This document shows positions 24,253-30,306 of a DNA stretch of 38,926 nucleotides, in pieces (position 1 is the stretch's first letter; every line of letters starts with the position of its first letter). The notes below the pieces were generated by a model. That model was not told the DNA's origin, made no database searches, and was given only the letters and a program-made list of their open reading frames with translations. Made by a program: the position numbers and the translations under genes. The stretch is from IMG/VR virus record IMGVR_UViG_3300033145_003411, positions 1-38,926 of that record, one strand, 5' to 3'. The stretch is from a virus.

Positions 24253-25313
24253 AAGTTTTAACAGTTGTAGGAGCCAGGCCAAATTTTATCAAGGCTGTTT
24301 CAGTTAGTAAGGCTTTGGCAAAAAATTATATAACAGAAGTTGTTATTCATACCGGGCAACATTATGATTATAATATGAATCAAGTTTTTTTTGATGAATT
24401 AGATATTCGTTCACCTAAGATAAATTTAGGAATAAAGTGCGATTCAAAAGAATTTTTAGATGAGATGGTGTTCGGAATTTCAAAACAGATTGAAGAGCAT
24501 AGTCCTGATATTGTTTTAGTTTATGGAGATACAAATTCAACTTTAGCCGGAGCATTAGCTGCTAATAAATGTTCAATACCTTTAGCCCATGTTGAAGCGG
24601 GACTTAGGTCTTGTGACAATGATATGGTTGAAGAACAAAATAGAATTATTACTGATAGGCTTTCACAATATTTATTCTGCCCTTCTGAATGGGCCAAAAA
24701 ACAATTAGAGATTGAAAGTATAGATGGAAGCATTTTTGTTGTTGGGGATGTAATGCTGGATACTTTTTTGAATTATTTTACTAAAGAATTTGTTTATTCT
24801 AATTTCCTTCCAGATGGAAGTGGACCGTTTGTCTTAGCTACTATCCATAGAAAAGAAAATGTCAAATTGGCTGATAAGATTTTAGAAATAATAAATAATA
24901 TTTCTTTGCCTGTTGTTTTCCCTTTACATCCGAGACTTGGGAAAGAAATAGATCAAAGTAAATATCAAAATATAAATTTCATTCCCCCTCAATCTTATGT
25001 CCATTTACATAGTCTTTTGTATCAATGTTCTTTTGTTGTGACTGATTCCGGTGGCCTTCAAAGAGAGGCTTATTACGCTCGTAAGAAATCTTTAGTAATA
25101 AGGGACAAAACTGAATGGAGGGAATTGGTAAGTGCTGGTGTTTGTCGTTTAGTGAGAATAGACGATTTAGAAAGTTTTGAAGATGATATTAGTTGGGCAA
25201 GAAATTCTTTTAATATTTTTAATTCATGGCCTGATGGGATTTATGGAGAAGGAAAGGCTAGTGAAGAAATAGCAGAAGTTTTGAAAGGAGTAATAAAATG
25301 GGATTCGAGTTAA
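24249..25313 (+). CDS. wecB: UDP-N-acetylglucosamine 2-epimerase (WecB-like, non-hydrolysing)
   Basis: A 354-residue protein of normal length for the family. Motifs in order are VVGARPNFIKA at the N-terminus, HTGQHYDYNMNQ at about 35-46, VYGDTNSTLAGALAAN near 90-105, HVEAGLRSCDNDMVEEQNR near 115-133, TIHRKEN near 198, PLHPRLG, and TDSGGLQREAY near 272. These are the substrate-binding and catalytic blocks of enzymes interconverting UDP-GlcNAc and UDP-ManNAc. It is placed inside the lysis cassette, overlapping a lipoprotein gene and the endolysin gene, which is odd for a sugar-nucleotide enzyme. Probable roles are altering host surface polysaccharide or supplying a sugar for virion modification. 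Confidence 0.9.
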   Translation: MKVLTVVGARPNFIKAVSVSKALAKNYITEVVIHTGQHYDYNMNQVFFDELDIRSPKINLGIKCDSKEFLDEMVFGISKQIEEHSPDIVLVYGDTNSTLAGALAANKCSIPLAHVEAGLRSCDNDMVEEQNRIITDRLSQYLFCPSEWAKKQLEIESIDGSIFVVGDVMLDTFLNYFTKEFVYSNFLPDGSGPFVLATIHRKENVKLADKILEIINNISLPVVFPLHPRLGKEIDQSKYQNINFIPPQSYVHLHSLLYQCSFVVTDSGGLQREAYYARKKSLVIRDKTEWRELVSAGVCRLVRIDDLESFEDDISWARNSFNIFNSWPDGIYGEGKASEEIAEVLKGVIKWDSS

Positions 25314-25765
25314 ACAAACCGATTAGTATTACAATCCATCATTCGGCTTCTAAAGATCATGAAACATTAGATTGGGGAGGTCTTGTAAGATACCATGTAG
25401 ATTTTAGAAGGTATTTAGATGTTGGTTATCATTATGGAATTGAAAGGTTTAATGGGAAGCCAAAGTTAAATTTCGGTCGCGCTCCTTGGCAAAATGGTGC
25501 TCATTGTCCAGGGATAAATCGTAAATCACTTGGAGTTGTATTTGTTGGAAATTTTATGGATCAAGAGTTAGATAAGTCTCTTTTGATAATGGGAGTTGAG
25601 CTTTGCACGTCATTATGTGTTTCATTTAATATACATCCAAAAAATATTTATGGTCATAGAGAAATGTCAAGAAGACCTACTGCTTGTCCAGGGAGAAATT
25701 TTCCTTTAGATAAATTAAAAAAATATGTTTTATCGTCTTGGGAAGTAAAGTATAAAGGAGATTAA
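25298..25765 (+). CDS. Endolysin, N-acetylmuramoyl-L-alanine amidase (Amidase_2)
   Basis: A 155-residue single-domain amidase of the T7-lysozyme/PGRP family. Zinc ligands are visible as TIHHSA (His13/His14), YGHREM (His120) and TACPG (Cys130). The conserved VGYHYGIE with Tyr44/Tyr46 and SLGVVFVGNF are also present. It should cleave the amide between MurNAc and the stem peptide. There is no signal peptide, so release would depend on a holin. The gene overlaps the epimerase gene by 16 bases, with AAAGGAGTAA as ribosome site, and is followed immediately by a holin-like gene. Confidence 0.9.
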   Translation: MGFELNKPISITIHHSASKDHETLDWGGLVRYHVDFRRYLDVGYHYGIERFNGKPKLNFGRAPWQNGAHCPGINRKSLGVVFVGNFMDQELDKSLLIMGVELCTSLCVSFNIHPKNIYGHREMSRRPTACPGRNFPLDKLKKYVLSSWEVKYKGD

Positions 25766-25766
25766 T

Positions 25767-26393
25767 ATGGGTTTCTTTGATGATATAGCTAAAGCTGCCG
25801 CTGATGAGGTTTTAGGTTTTATTCCAGGGGGCAATGTCGTTAAAGCCATTGCCAAAAACTTGTTCGGTACAGACAGCGAGGCCGACGCGGAAGCCCTGGT
25901 CACGGCCGACCCGGTGAAACAACTAGAGTTGGACAAGGCTGTGCTGGAGCACAAAGTCAAGACGGCTGTAGTCAACCTGGAAGTGCTCCGGGAAAAAAAC
26001 AGGCACGCCGAGGCCGAGAACCAGGACTTGAGGCAGAAGATTAACGAGCATGAAGGCACGGCCAACGACCTCAAACAGTTCGGGTTTTTGGGCCGGGTCA
26101 TTCTGTTTCTACGAGGTTGCCAGCGGCCAATCTGGGGTTTTTTCGCCCTGGTGCTGACCTGGCACGTGGTTACTGGAATTATGAGTGCGGAATTAAAACT
26201 GCCTGAATCAGAACGCTTGTCCTATATGTTACTGTTGATACTGATGCTCATTGATTTATTGGTGCTGAGTTTTCTTTTCGGAGAACGAGCACTCAAGAAT
26301 TTGTTGCCGTTCGCCTTACAGTTGTTAGGTATCAAAATAGATAAAACCGTGTTAAAAGAGGAGGATAATTTTATCAATACAAAAAGGTATTAG
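25767..26393 (+). CDS. Holin-like membrane protein (GTA-type 3TM class)
   Basis: A 208-residue protein. The N-terminus FFDDIAKAAADEVLGFIPGG is an amphipathic/hydrophobic start, followed by a long helical coiled-coil region at about 50-100. Two membrane segments lie at about 122-140 (IWGFFALVLTWHVVTGIM) and 151-172 (LSYMLLLILMLIDLLVLSFL). This architecture matches holins of the 3TM GTA/phage class. It immediately follows the endolysin (1-base gap). The middle of the gene (about 25870-26130) is GC-rich and both ends are AT-rich, a mosaic like that in the fibre region. Confidence 0.72.
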   Translation: MGFFDDIAKAAADEVLGFIPGGNVVKAIAKNLFGTDSEADAEALVTADPVKQLELDKAVLEHKVKTAVVNLEVLREKNRHAEAENQDLRQKINEHEGTANDLKQFGFLGRVILFLRGCQRPIWGFFALVLTWHVVTGIMSAELKLPESERLSYMLLLILMLIDLLVLSFLFGERALKNLLPFALQLLGIKIDKTVLKEEDNFINTKRY

Positions 26394-26410
26394 TTTTAAT
26401 TGTCCAACCC

Positions 26411-26525
26411 AGGCCAGAATAATTTCTCGTTATTTTGAAAAAGGTTAGATTATCAAGATTCAAAAGAGCTATCTTGAGCATTTTAACCAACACATTCTAA
26501 CTTGTTTTATTCTGGCCTATTTTTT
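26411..26525 (+). terminator. Nested stem-loop between convergent gene blocks, probable terminator or structured RNA
   Basis: A perfect 12-bp outer stem pairs AGGCCAGAATAA (26411-26422) with TTATTCTGGCCT (26507-26518), followed by A then TTTTTT (26520-26525). Nested inside are GTTAGA (26444-26449) with TCTAAC (26496-26501) and TCAAGAT (26453-26459) with ATCTTGA (26471-26477). It separates the + strand late operon from the converging - strand genes. The T-run suits + strand termination. The ~84-base interior is unusually long and ordered for a plain terminator. The right arm overlaps the 3' end of a small - strand ORF. Confidence 0.6.
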
Positions 26526-26632
26526 GAGTTACGTTTTAATCTTTCCCATAAAGATTTTTTCTTTTCAAAGAAGTGGCATCGACCATCGTTAATTGTAGAG
26601 GGGCAAGGCCATGTCCTATCAGGAAAATTCAC
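26507..26632 (-). CDS. Small Cys-containing ORF coupled to upstream gene
   Basis: A 41-residue ORF starting with GTG at 26632, which overlaps the TGA of the preceding gene (GTGA). AAGG lies immediately before it, so initiation probably depends on coupling. It reads MNFPDRTWPCPSTINDGRCH and then a very basic FFEKKKSLWERLKRNSKN. The CPSTINDGRC part looks like a small metal-binding or disulphide motif. No named family. The stop lies within the nested stem-loop arm. Confidence 0.42.
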   Translation of the reverse strand: MNFPDRTWPCPSTINDGRCHFFEKKKSLWERLKRNSKNRPE

Positions 26633-27093
26633 CCTTCAAGATATTCGCTTTTAAATCTGTAACGTTCTTTTATCTCATGGAAATTTCCTAACATTGGATG
26701 TTCTAAAACAGGAAATTCGTAAAGAAGATTTGCCATGTGAAAGGATTCAAAATTTACAGGTAACTCTTTTGTTTTATGTTTAAGTGCGCTTATAGCCCTA
26801 CCTTTTGCTTTATTCTGACCTTCTTTCCTTCTAGGCATTTCGCTTACAGAACAGAATGAAACTCCTCTTGATATAGGATGTTCAAGGTCGGCTGATAATA
26901 CACAGACTGTAATAATTGGGGTTCCGTCTTCTGTTCTGAAATAATAAAATTTTGGTTTTAGTTTTTTAGCCAATTCTTTAAAATGGTTTTGCTTGTAATA
27001 GCTACAACTACTACAACAAGTTTCATTTTTAGGTCCGCAAAAAGGTTCTCCGCAACTATCACAAAGGCACCTTGCTTGAAAACTTTCTAACAT
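26629..27093 (-). CDS. Hypothetical protein with N-terminal Cys-rich zinc motif
   Basis: A 154-residue protein with GAGAAATGAA before ATG and a promoter-like repeat directly upstream. The N-terminus has eight Cys arranged as C-x-C-x2-C then C, CC and C-x2-C (ARCLCDSCGEPFCGPKN; TCCSSCSYYK), a treble-clef or double zinc site. The body has a beta/alpha core (KFYYFRTEDGTPIITVCVLS) and a conserved-looking RRKEGQNKAKGRAISALKHK helix. The family is unknown, and a nucleic-acid-binding role is possible. Confidence 0.65.
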   Translation of the reverse strand: MLESFQARCLCDSCGEPFCGPKNETCCSSCSYYKQNHFKELAKKLKPKFYYFRTEDGTPIITVCVLSADLEHPISRGVSFCSVSEMPRRKEGQNKAKGRAISALKHKTKELPVNFESFHMANLLYEFPVLEHPMLGNFHEIKERYRFKSEYLEG

Positions 27094-27100
27094 TTCATTT

Positions 27101-27121
27101 CTCCTTTATTATATTATAACG
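27101..27121 (-). promoter_or_regulatory. Repeated promoter-like element, copy 1
   Basis: Read on the - strand this is GTTATAATATAATAAAGGAG, a TATAAT box running into the ribosome site of the 154-residue gene. The same element occurs at 30634-30657, 34595-34619 and 35036-35056. No TTGACA-like box is present 16-18 bases upstream, so an activator, an extended contact or a phage-specific factor may be involved. Confidence 0.55.
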
Positions 27122-27136
27122 GACTTTGGTTAATTT

Positions 27137-27529
27137 TTATAAAAATATTATCCTATCTTTTATCTCTCTATTGTTTCCTATTTTATTTAATATTGGCTTT
27201 ATAACTTTTTCATAGATATGGTATCTATTTGCAAGCCCAGCGCCGAGTTTAGATATAAGAAATATTTGATTTGGATGGTCAATTATATGGTGCATTAAAA
27301 GGCCCATTTCGCTCGAACATAAATGAACATATTCTTCTGGCCGGAAAAAACTTTTATCTTCATTGTTAGGTGCTATTTTAGTAATGGATCCATAAGTATT
27401 TGGTTCATCACGGCATATAGCCGCGCCTCCTTTCCCCCTTCTTTCAAGATTATCTCCAAAAACAAAAACATACGTAGGATTTTTTCTTAGCCATGAAACT
27501 GTTATTTTACTTGGAATATCTTTTTTCAT
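27137..27529 (-). CDS. Conserved phage protein with FGDNxxRRGxGGAA signature
   Basis: A 130-residue protein. The signature VFVFGDNLERRGKGGAA at residues 20-36, then PNTYGSITKIAP and a C-terminal alpha/beta segment (IFLISKLGAGLANRYHIYEKV), marks a family common in phages and bacteria but without a known function that I can recall. The Gly-rich loop followed by a GLAxR segment is reminiscent of macrodomain-type ADP-ribose pockets, which is only an inference. The ATG overlaps the stop of the upstream gene (ATGA), so the two are co-translated. Confidence 0.72.
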   Translation of the reverse strand: MKKDIPSKITVSWLRKNPTYVFVFGDNLERRGKGGAAICRDEPNTYGSITKIAPNNEDKSFFRPEEYVHLCSSEMGLLMHHIIDHPNQIFLISKLGAGLANRYHIYEKVIKPILNKIGNNREIKDRIIFL

Positions 27530-27900
27530 TTAAAAATATCTTCTAAAAGTTCAGATTGATAACGACTTATTTCTCTTGTCGTTTCAAATTGATTAAGAGT
27601 AATGTCAATAAATATTTTTTCTTTTTCGGATAACTTTTTCAATTTTACATTTCTAAGTGATAATCCACAAATTCTAAACATCCAATTTAGCCTTTCTCTT
27701 TTTTTCATTTTATCTCTCCTTGTATTGCGTTTAAACATTAATTCCAAAAATTCTACTTGGCGCTCAGTCAAAATTCCTTTTTGTTGGAATTTTTTACTGA
27801 GGCTGATAAGTGAATCGAGTTGTTTGTTGGTCATTGAATAGAATCCCATATGCTTAAAAATATGCTCTACTCTTTCCTTGTCAAAATTAAACATTTTCAT
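27526..27900 (-). CDS. Hypothetical helical basic protein
   Basis: A 124-residue protein. The frame extends upstream to 28026, but ATG at 27900 follows AAAGGAG at 5-base spacing, while the upstream part would be translated from GC-rich hairpin sequence and is Pro/Gly-rich. It is mostly helical and basic (FDKERVEHIFKHMGFYSM; RNTRRDKMKKRERLNW), with LTERQVEFLELMF in the middle. No domain recognised. Nucleic-acid contact is plausible from charge only. Confidence 0.62.
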   Translation of the reverse strand: MKMFNFDKERVEHIFKHMGFYSMTNKQLDSLISLSKKFQQKGILTERQVEFLELMFKRNTRRDKMKKRERLNWMFRICGLSLRNVKLKKLSEKEKIFIDITLNQFETTREISRYQSELLEDIFK

Positions 27901-27920
27901 CTCATCTCCTTTCCGTGAAG

Positions 27921-28016
27921 GGCCGGGGTTAATCCTTGGCCCGCTCAAGGCCCCGGCCATGGTAAGTGCGGGCTTGGCCAGCGGTCCGGTAGGATTAAGG
28001 GGCGTCCGCTGGTCAA
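27921..28016 (-). promoter_or_regulatory. Two GC-rich hairpins in early-region gap
   Basis: The 122-base gap between two - strand genes is sharply GC-rich. Hairpin 1 pairs GGCCGGGG (27921-27928) with CCCCGGCC (27951-27958) and then CCTTG (27934-27938) with CAAGG (27946-27950), leaving a 5-base bulge. Hairpin 2 pairs 27974-27984 with 28006-28016 (11 positions, one G-U). Neither is followed by a T-run on the - strand. They could be attenuators, processing sites or small mobile hairpin elements. Confidence 0.45.
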
Positions 28017-28022
28017 ACTCTT

Positions 28023-28196
28023 TCAATCAAGGAAAGTCTCTTTAGCAAGCCTTGCTACATTTGGTTTCGCACGGAGAAAAGCTCGAAATTTATCCTCGGT
28101 TTTGTTTTCCAATGTAACCAGAGCCTCTTTTACAGACTCCTCGGAAGCCAAGAAGTCTTTAACTCTTTTCATTTTTAAGCGTCTAAAAGCAATCAT
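28023..28196 (-). CDS. Small helical ORF (57 residues)
   Basis: ATG at 28196 follows GAAGGAG at 5-base spacing. The product is MIAFRRLKMKRVKDFLASEE at the start, then helical ESVKEALVTLENKTEDKFRA. Codon use and composition are like the neighbouring genes. Start at the second Met (8 codons later) is possible but lacks a ribosome site. No family recognised. Confidence 0.6.
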   Translation of the reverse strand: MIAFRRLKMKRVKDFLASEESVKEALVTLENKTEDKFRAFLRAKPNVARLAKETFLD

Positions 28197-28235
28197 ATAG
28201 TCTCCTTCTACCCTGATTGGCTCAGGGCTGACCTT

Positions 28236-28301
28236 TTATAAACTAATTTCTATCTTCCCATCTACGTAGCCTGGGTATGTTGTGTTTGTTAGTTTTTTCA
28301 T
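28236..28301 (-). CDS. 21-residue ORF coupled to upstream gene
   Basis: ATG at 28301 overlaps the TGA of the preceding 72-residue gene (ATGA), with AGAGGA about 6 bases before. It encodes a short peptide beginning MKKLTNTTYPGYVDGK. A small GC hairpin (CCCTGA 28211-28216 with TCAGGG 28222-28227) lies after its stop. The overlap supports translation, but the size limits confidence. Confidence 0.33.
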   Translation of the reverse strand: MKKLTNTTYPGYVDGKIEISL

Positions 28302-28516
28302 TGTATGTCCTCTTTTAATTTCTTAGCCGCCTCCAAAAGTTCACTGAGGCAGTAAATAAACTCATCGGAATTAAACTCTTTATGGAACGGCTCCGCTTGT
28401 TGCTCGTCTATATTCCATGTGACATATATTCGTACTGAGTACGACTCATTAAGGAATCTTTCTATATATTTCCATGGATCATGCTTTGTTTTATAATCTA
28501 TATTAGTTTTTAACAT
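28298..28516 (-). CDS. Small hypothetical protein (72 residues)
   Basis: ATG follows AAAGGAGAAAAAAGG. The protein has a strand-like centre (SYSVRIYVTWNIDEQQ) and a C-terminal helix (YCLSELLEAAKKLKED), with an aromatic N-terminal part (KTKHDPWKYIERF). No known family. It overlaps the following short ORF. Confidence 0.58.
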   Translation of the reverse strand: MLKTNIDYKTKHDPWKYIERFLNESYSVRIYVTWNIDEQQAEPFHKEFNSDEFIYCLSELLEAAKKLKEDIQ

Positions 28517-28548
28517 CCTTTTTTCTCCTTTAGTTAAGTGTTTTGTCT

Positions 28549-28713
28549 TTAAGTTTTTGTATCCACGTCAAAAGCTAATTTTATAAATCTTGATGCCCCT
28601 TCATTAGACACATCATAATCAGCGCCTGCGTCCTGGGCCATACATGCAATATTACAATGCCAAGAATGTGCATAGTCTGAATCTTTTTTCATTGCCTTTT
28701 TTAGCACAGCCAT
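28549..28713 (-). CDS. Small conserved phage protein with SWHCNIA motif, 5' end displaced by repeat frameshift
   Basis: The frame from ATG 28713 encodes 54 residues: MAVLKKAMKKDSDYAHSWHC then NIACMAQDAGADYDV and ASRFIKLAFDVDTKT. The SWHCNIA, a second helix, and A-R-F-x-K-L-A-F-x-V-D-T pattern are recalled from a widespread small phage family of unknown function. The strong ribosome site (AAGGAG) belongs to an upstream ATG at 28745, which now yields only MSKEVKK before TAA because of a triple 8-bp repeat. With two repeat units that start would read in frame through the whole gene. At present translation may reinitiate at 28713, 8 bases after the stop. Confidence 0.6.
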   Translation of the reverse strand: MAVLKKAMKKDSDYAHSWHCNIACMAQDAGADYDVSNEGASRFIKLAFDVDTKT

Positions 28714-28717
28714 TGCC

Positions 28718-28741
28718 TTCTTTACTTCTTTACTTCTTTAC
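28718..28741 (-). repeat. Three perfect 8-bp tandem repeats (TTCTTTAC on + strand)
   Basis: Units at 28718-28725, 28726-28733 and 28734-28741 are identical. They lie between the ribosome site/ATG (28745) and the body of a conserved small gene. Eight is not a multiple of three, so gain or loss of a unit shifts the frame. Loss of one unit restores a continuous ORF of 62 residues. Confidence 0.85.
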
Positions 28742-28745
28742 TCAT

Positions 28746-28853
28746 TTTCTTTCTCCTTCTACCTTTATAAACTCTTTCCCGGTCCACTATTAGGCCGGGT
28801 GAGGGCTAGCGCAGGTGATAACCCTTGCAAAACCCGCACCGCCGACAAAATTA
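28746..28853 (-). other. Non-coding gap with a GC hairpin
   Basis: No ORF is supported on either strand. CCCGG (28778-28782) can pair with CCGGG (28795-28799). The right part of the gap is GC-richer than the flanks, as in the gap at 27921-28016. The ribosome site of the small gene starting at 28745 is at the left edge. Confidence 0.4.
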
Positions 28854-29171
28854 TTACTCCTTTGCTGGGAACTTGAAAACATAGTGCCCGCCGCGCTTTT
28901 CCCGGTAAAAATACAGCATCCAGAAAAGATGATTTTCCTGCAACGCTTCTATTATGTACTCATTGCCGGACCAGCCGCCGGTGCTGATTTTGAGGGTGTA
29001 GATTTTATCTCGGAACTTGTCTTTTTTCGGCCCGGTCAACTCGAAATATTGGGGATAAGACCAGAGGTCTTCGAGAAGCCAGACAAGCTCCTCGGCCGAC
29101 TTCTCCCTTATATCCCAATTCCGAATGGTCTCCAATTCTTCTTCTGTTGGGTAACCGTCTTTGTCAGGCAT
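28854..29171 (-). CDS. Conserved phage protein with DGYPTEEE and GGWSGNE motifs
   Basis: A 105-residue protein starting MPDKDGYPTEEELETIRNWD. Start 29171 is chosen because the upstream small gene ends one base earlier (TAA-C-ATG) and family members begin with this motif. In-frame ATGs at 29204 and 29237 would overlap that gene. The rest has a helical EELVWLLEDLW segment, then LKISTGGWSGNEYIIEAL and a C-terminal GGHYVFKF, signatures recalled from a common small phage family of unknown function. The region is GC-richer than average here. Confidence 0.7.
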   Translation of the reverse strand: MPDKDGYPTEEELETIRNWDIREKSAEELVWLLEDLWSYPQYFELTGPKKDKFRDKIYTLKISTGGWSGNEYIIEALQENHLFWMLYFYREKRGGHYVFKFPAKE

Positions 29172-29172
29172 G

Positions 29173-29346
29173 TTACAGCCCTGTTTCCTGGCTTTTAAGT
29201 TCATAAATTCTCCGAATAAGGGGGAATGACAGCTCAAAGTCTGACACTTCTTCGCCGTCTAGAATATTCTCAATCGCTTCTATTTGGGCCAATAGTAAAA
29301 CAATGACGTTATCCTTTTCTCTGCGCTCTTTACACGGACTTGACAC
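29173..29346 (-). CDS. 57-residue helical protein with GTG start
   Basis: GTG at 29346 follows AGAAGG at suitable spacing, 3 bases after the stop of the PyrE-like gene. The protein starts MSSPCKERREKDNVIVLLLA and continues with QIEAIENILDGEEVSDFELS and FPLIRRIYELKSQE. It ends one base before the next ATG. The tight fit between two good genes and the protein-like sequence make it a real gene below usual length cut-offs. Function unknown. Confidence 0.62.
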   Translation of the reverse strand: MSSPCKERREKDNVIVLLLAQIEAIENILDGEEVSDFELSFPLIRRIYELKSQETGL

Positions 29347-29349
29347 TTT

Positions 29350-29883
29350 TCACCTTCTTAAATCATCAAGGGTAAATATGCTTTCAAACGCATATCCATG
29401 CCTTTCTATTCGCTCCTTTGCGCCTTCTAATCTATCAACCAAAACTACGACCTTTTTAATATTAATATGACCTTTCCCAAGAAAGGCTAAACAGGTTGTA
29501 TCAATCGCCCGTATAAGTGATCTGCCCGTTGTAGCTACGTCATCAATAATTATTACACTATCGCCTGGTTTAATCTGCCCCTCAACCGATTTACGTTGAC
29601 CATGTTTTTTCTGCTCGTCTCTGATAAAAAAAGTGTTGTAGTAACCCCTGCCAGACAAGGCTCCAAGCATGACAAGTGCTCCCAGAGCCGGGCCACCAAC
29701 AGCATCAGCTTCACCTATTTGCTTGCGAAACAAGCTAGCGATAATAGGTGAAAAATCTTTTGAGGTTGTCAGTGGCTTGCAATCAATATAGAAATCACTC
29801 TGCTTGCCGGACGATAACGTTGTCGGGCTATACTTAATAGCTTTTGATAATTCTTTTGCTATGAGGGTTTTTATAGTTACCAT
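29350..29883 (-). CDS. pyrE: Orotate phosphoribosyltransferase-like protein
   Basis: A 177-residue protein. ATG at 29883 (after GGGGAG) is preferred over the upstream ATG at 29916, which overlaps the previous gene. Family features are SSGKQSDFYIDCKPL at 24-38, GGPALGALVMLGAL at 63-76, FFIRDEQKKHGQ at 85-96 and the PRPP-binding loop VIIIDDVATTGRSL at 110-123. OPRTase makes OMP from orotate and PRPP in pyrimidine synthesis. Together with the class II ribonucleotide reductase it suggests the phage boosts nucleotide supply. A related phosphoribosyltransferase with another base substrate is possible. Confidence 0.85.
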   Translation of the reverse strand: MVTIKTLIAKELSKAIKYSPTTLSSGKQSDFYIDCKPLTTSKDFSPIIASLFRKQIGEADAVGGPALGALVMLGALSGRGYYNTFFIRDEQKKHGQRKSVEGQIKPGDSVIIIDDVATTGRSLIRAIDTTCLAFLGKGHINIKKVVVLVDRLEGAKERIERHGYAFESIFTLDDLRR

Positions 29884-29884
29884 T

Positions 29885-30085
29885 TCATTTCTCCCCACCT
29901 TTAGGTTCTCCCACATACCACGGGCAACCAGGGCCGGGGCGCATATAGAGAATATCAGTGATTTGGTGGTAATTCATTTGACAGCGCTTGCTCCAATGGT
30001 CGGAAATATACAGCGGGCAATCTTCTGAACACTCCCCGCTTGGGTCTGGTTTTGGTATTTTCGGCCCGGCTCGATATTCGGTCAT
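29885..30085 (-). CDS. Small Cys-rich protein, probable metal-binding
   Basis: A 66-residue protein. ATG at 30085 has GGGAGAAATAGC upstream and overlaps the stop of the frame that ends the preceding broken gene (ATGA). Longer in-frame starts would read through that gene. It has GECSEDCPLYISD, RCQMNY and PGPGCPWY, giving four Cys in a C-x3-C, C, C pattern common in small phage proteins. It ends with TGA just before the PyrE-like ATG. Function unknown. Confidence 0.62.
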   Translation of the reverse strand: MTEYRAGPKIPKPDPSGECSEDCPLYISDHWSKRCQMNYHQITDILYMRPGPGCPWYVGEPKGGEK

Positions 30086-30305
30086 GCTATTTCTCCCTTC
30101 CTTCCGTTTTTCTCCCAATCCTCGATCATGGCCCAAAACACCCGGCCAGGCATCCGTCTAAATGGTAACCAGGTATCTTTTCTGACCGGCTGGGGCCACC
30201 CCACACAGCAAGAACCTCAAAGGTCCAAAGACGGCCCTTGTAGGTGTGCTCGTAGAAGCTGTTTGAGCAGAGAAAGCCACCGTCAGGTATAGGGTCGCAA
30301 GGCAT
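30082..30305 (-). pseudogene. Small conserved-type phage gene broken by a one-base frameshift
   Basis: ATG at 30305 lies one base after the previous stop. Frame 0 reads MPCDPIPDGGFLCSNSFYEH and continues to LWTFEVLAVWG, then degenerates and stops at 30126. From the GGGG run at 30202-30199 the -1 frame reads VGWPQPVRKDTWLPFRRMPG and RVFWAMIEDWEKNGRKG and stops at 30082, overlapping the next ATG (ATGA). One added G would give a continuous 74-residue protein. It is either a sequencing/assembly error in a homopolymer or a true mutation. Programmed frameshifting is less likely because no slippery heptamer is present. Confidence 0.62.
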
Positions 30306-30306
30306 G

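Noticed and set aside
26411-26518. Insertion element bounded by 12-bp inverted repeats
   Set aside because: No target-site duplication, no transposase, and nested pairing plus T-run make a terminator or structured RNA a better explanation.
27901-28026. 42-residue Pro/Gly-rich N-terminal extension of the 27526-27900 gene
   Set aside because: It is translated from GC-rich hairpins and lacks a ribosome site, whereas AAAGGAG precedes ATG at 27900.
28718-28741. CRISPR-like repeats
   Set aside because: The units are 8 bp and directly adjacent without spacers.
28815-29198. 127-residue + strand ORF
   Set aside because: It is antisense to a conserved-type - strand gene with DGYPTEEE/GGWSGNE motifs; no ribosome site.
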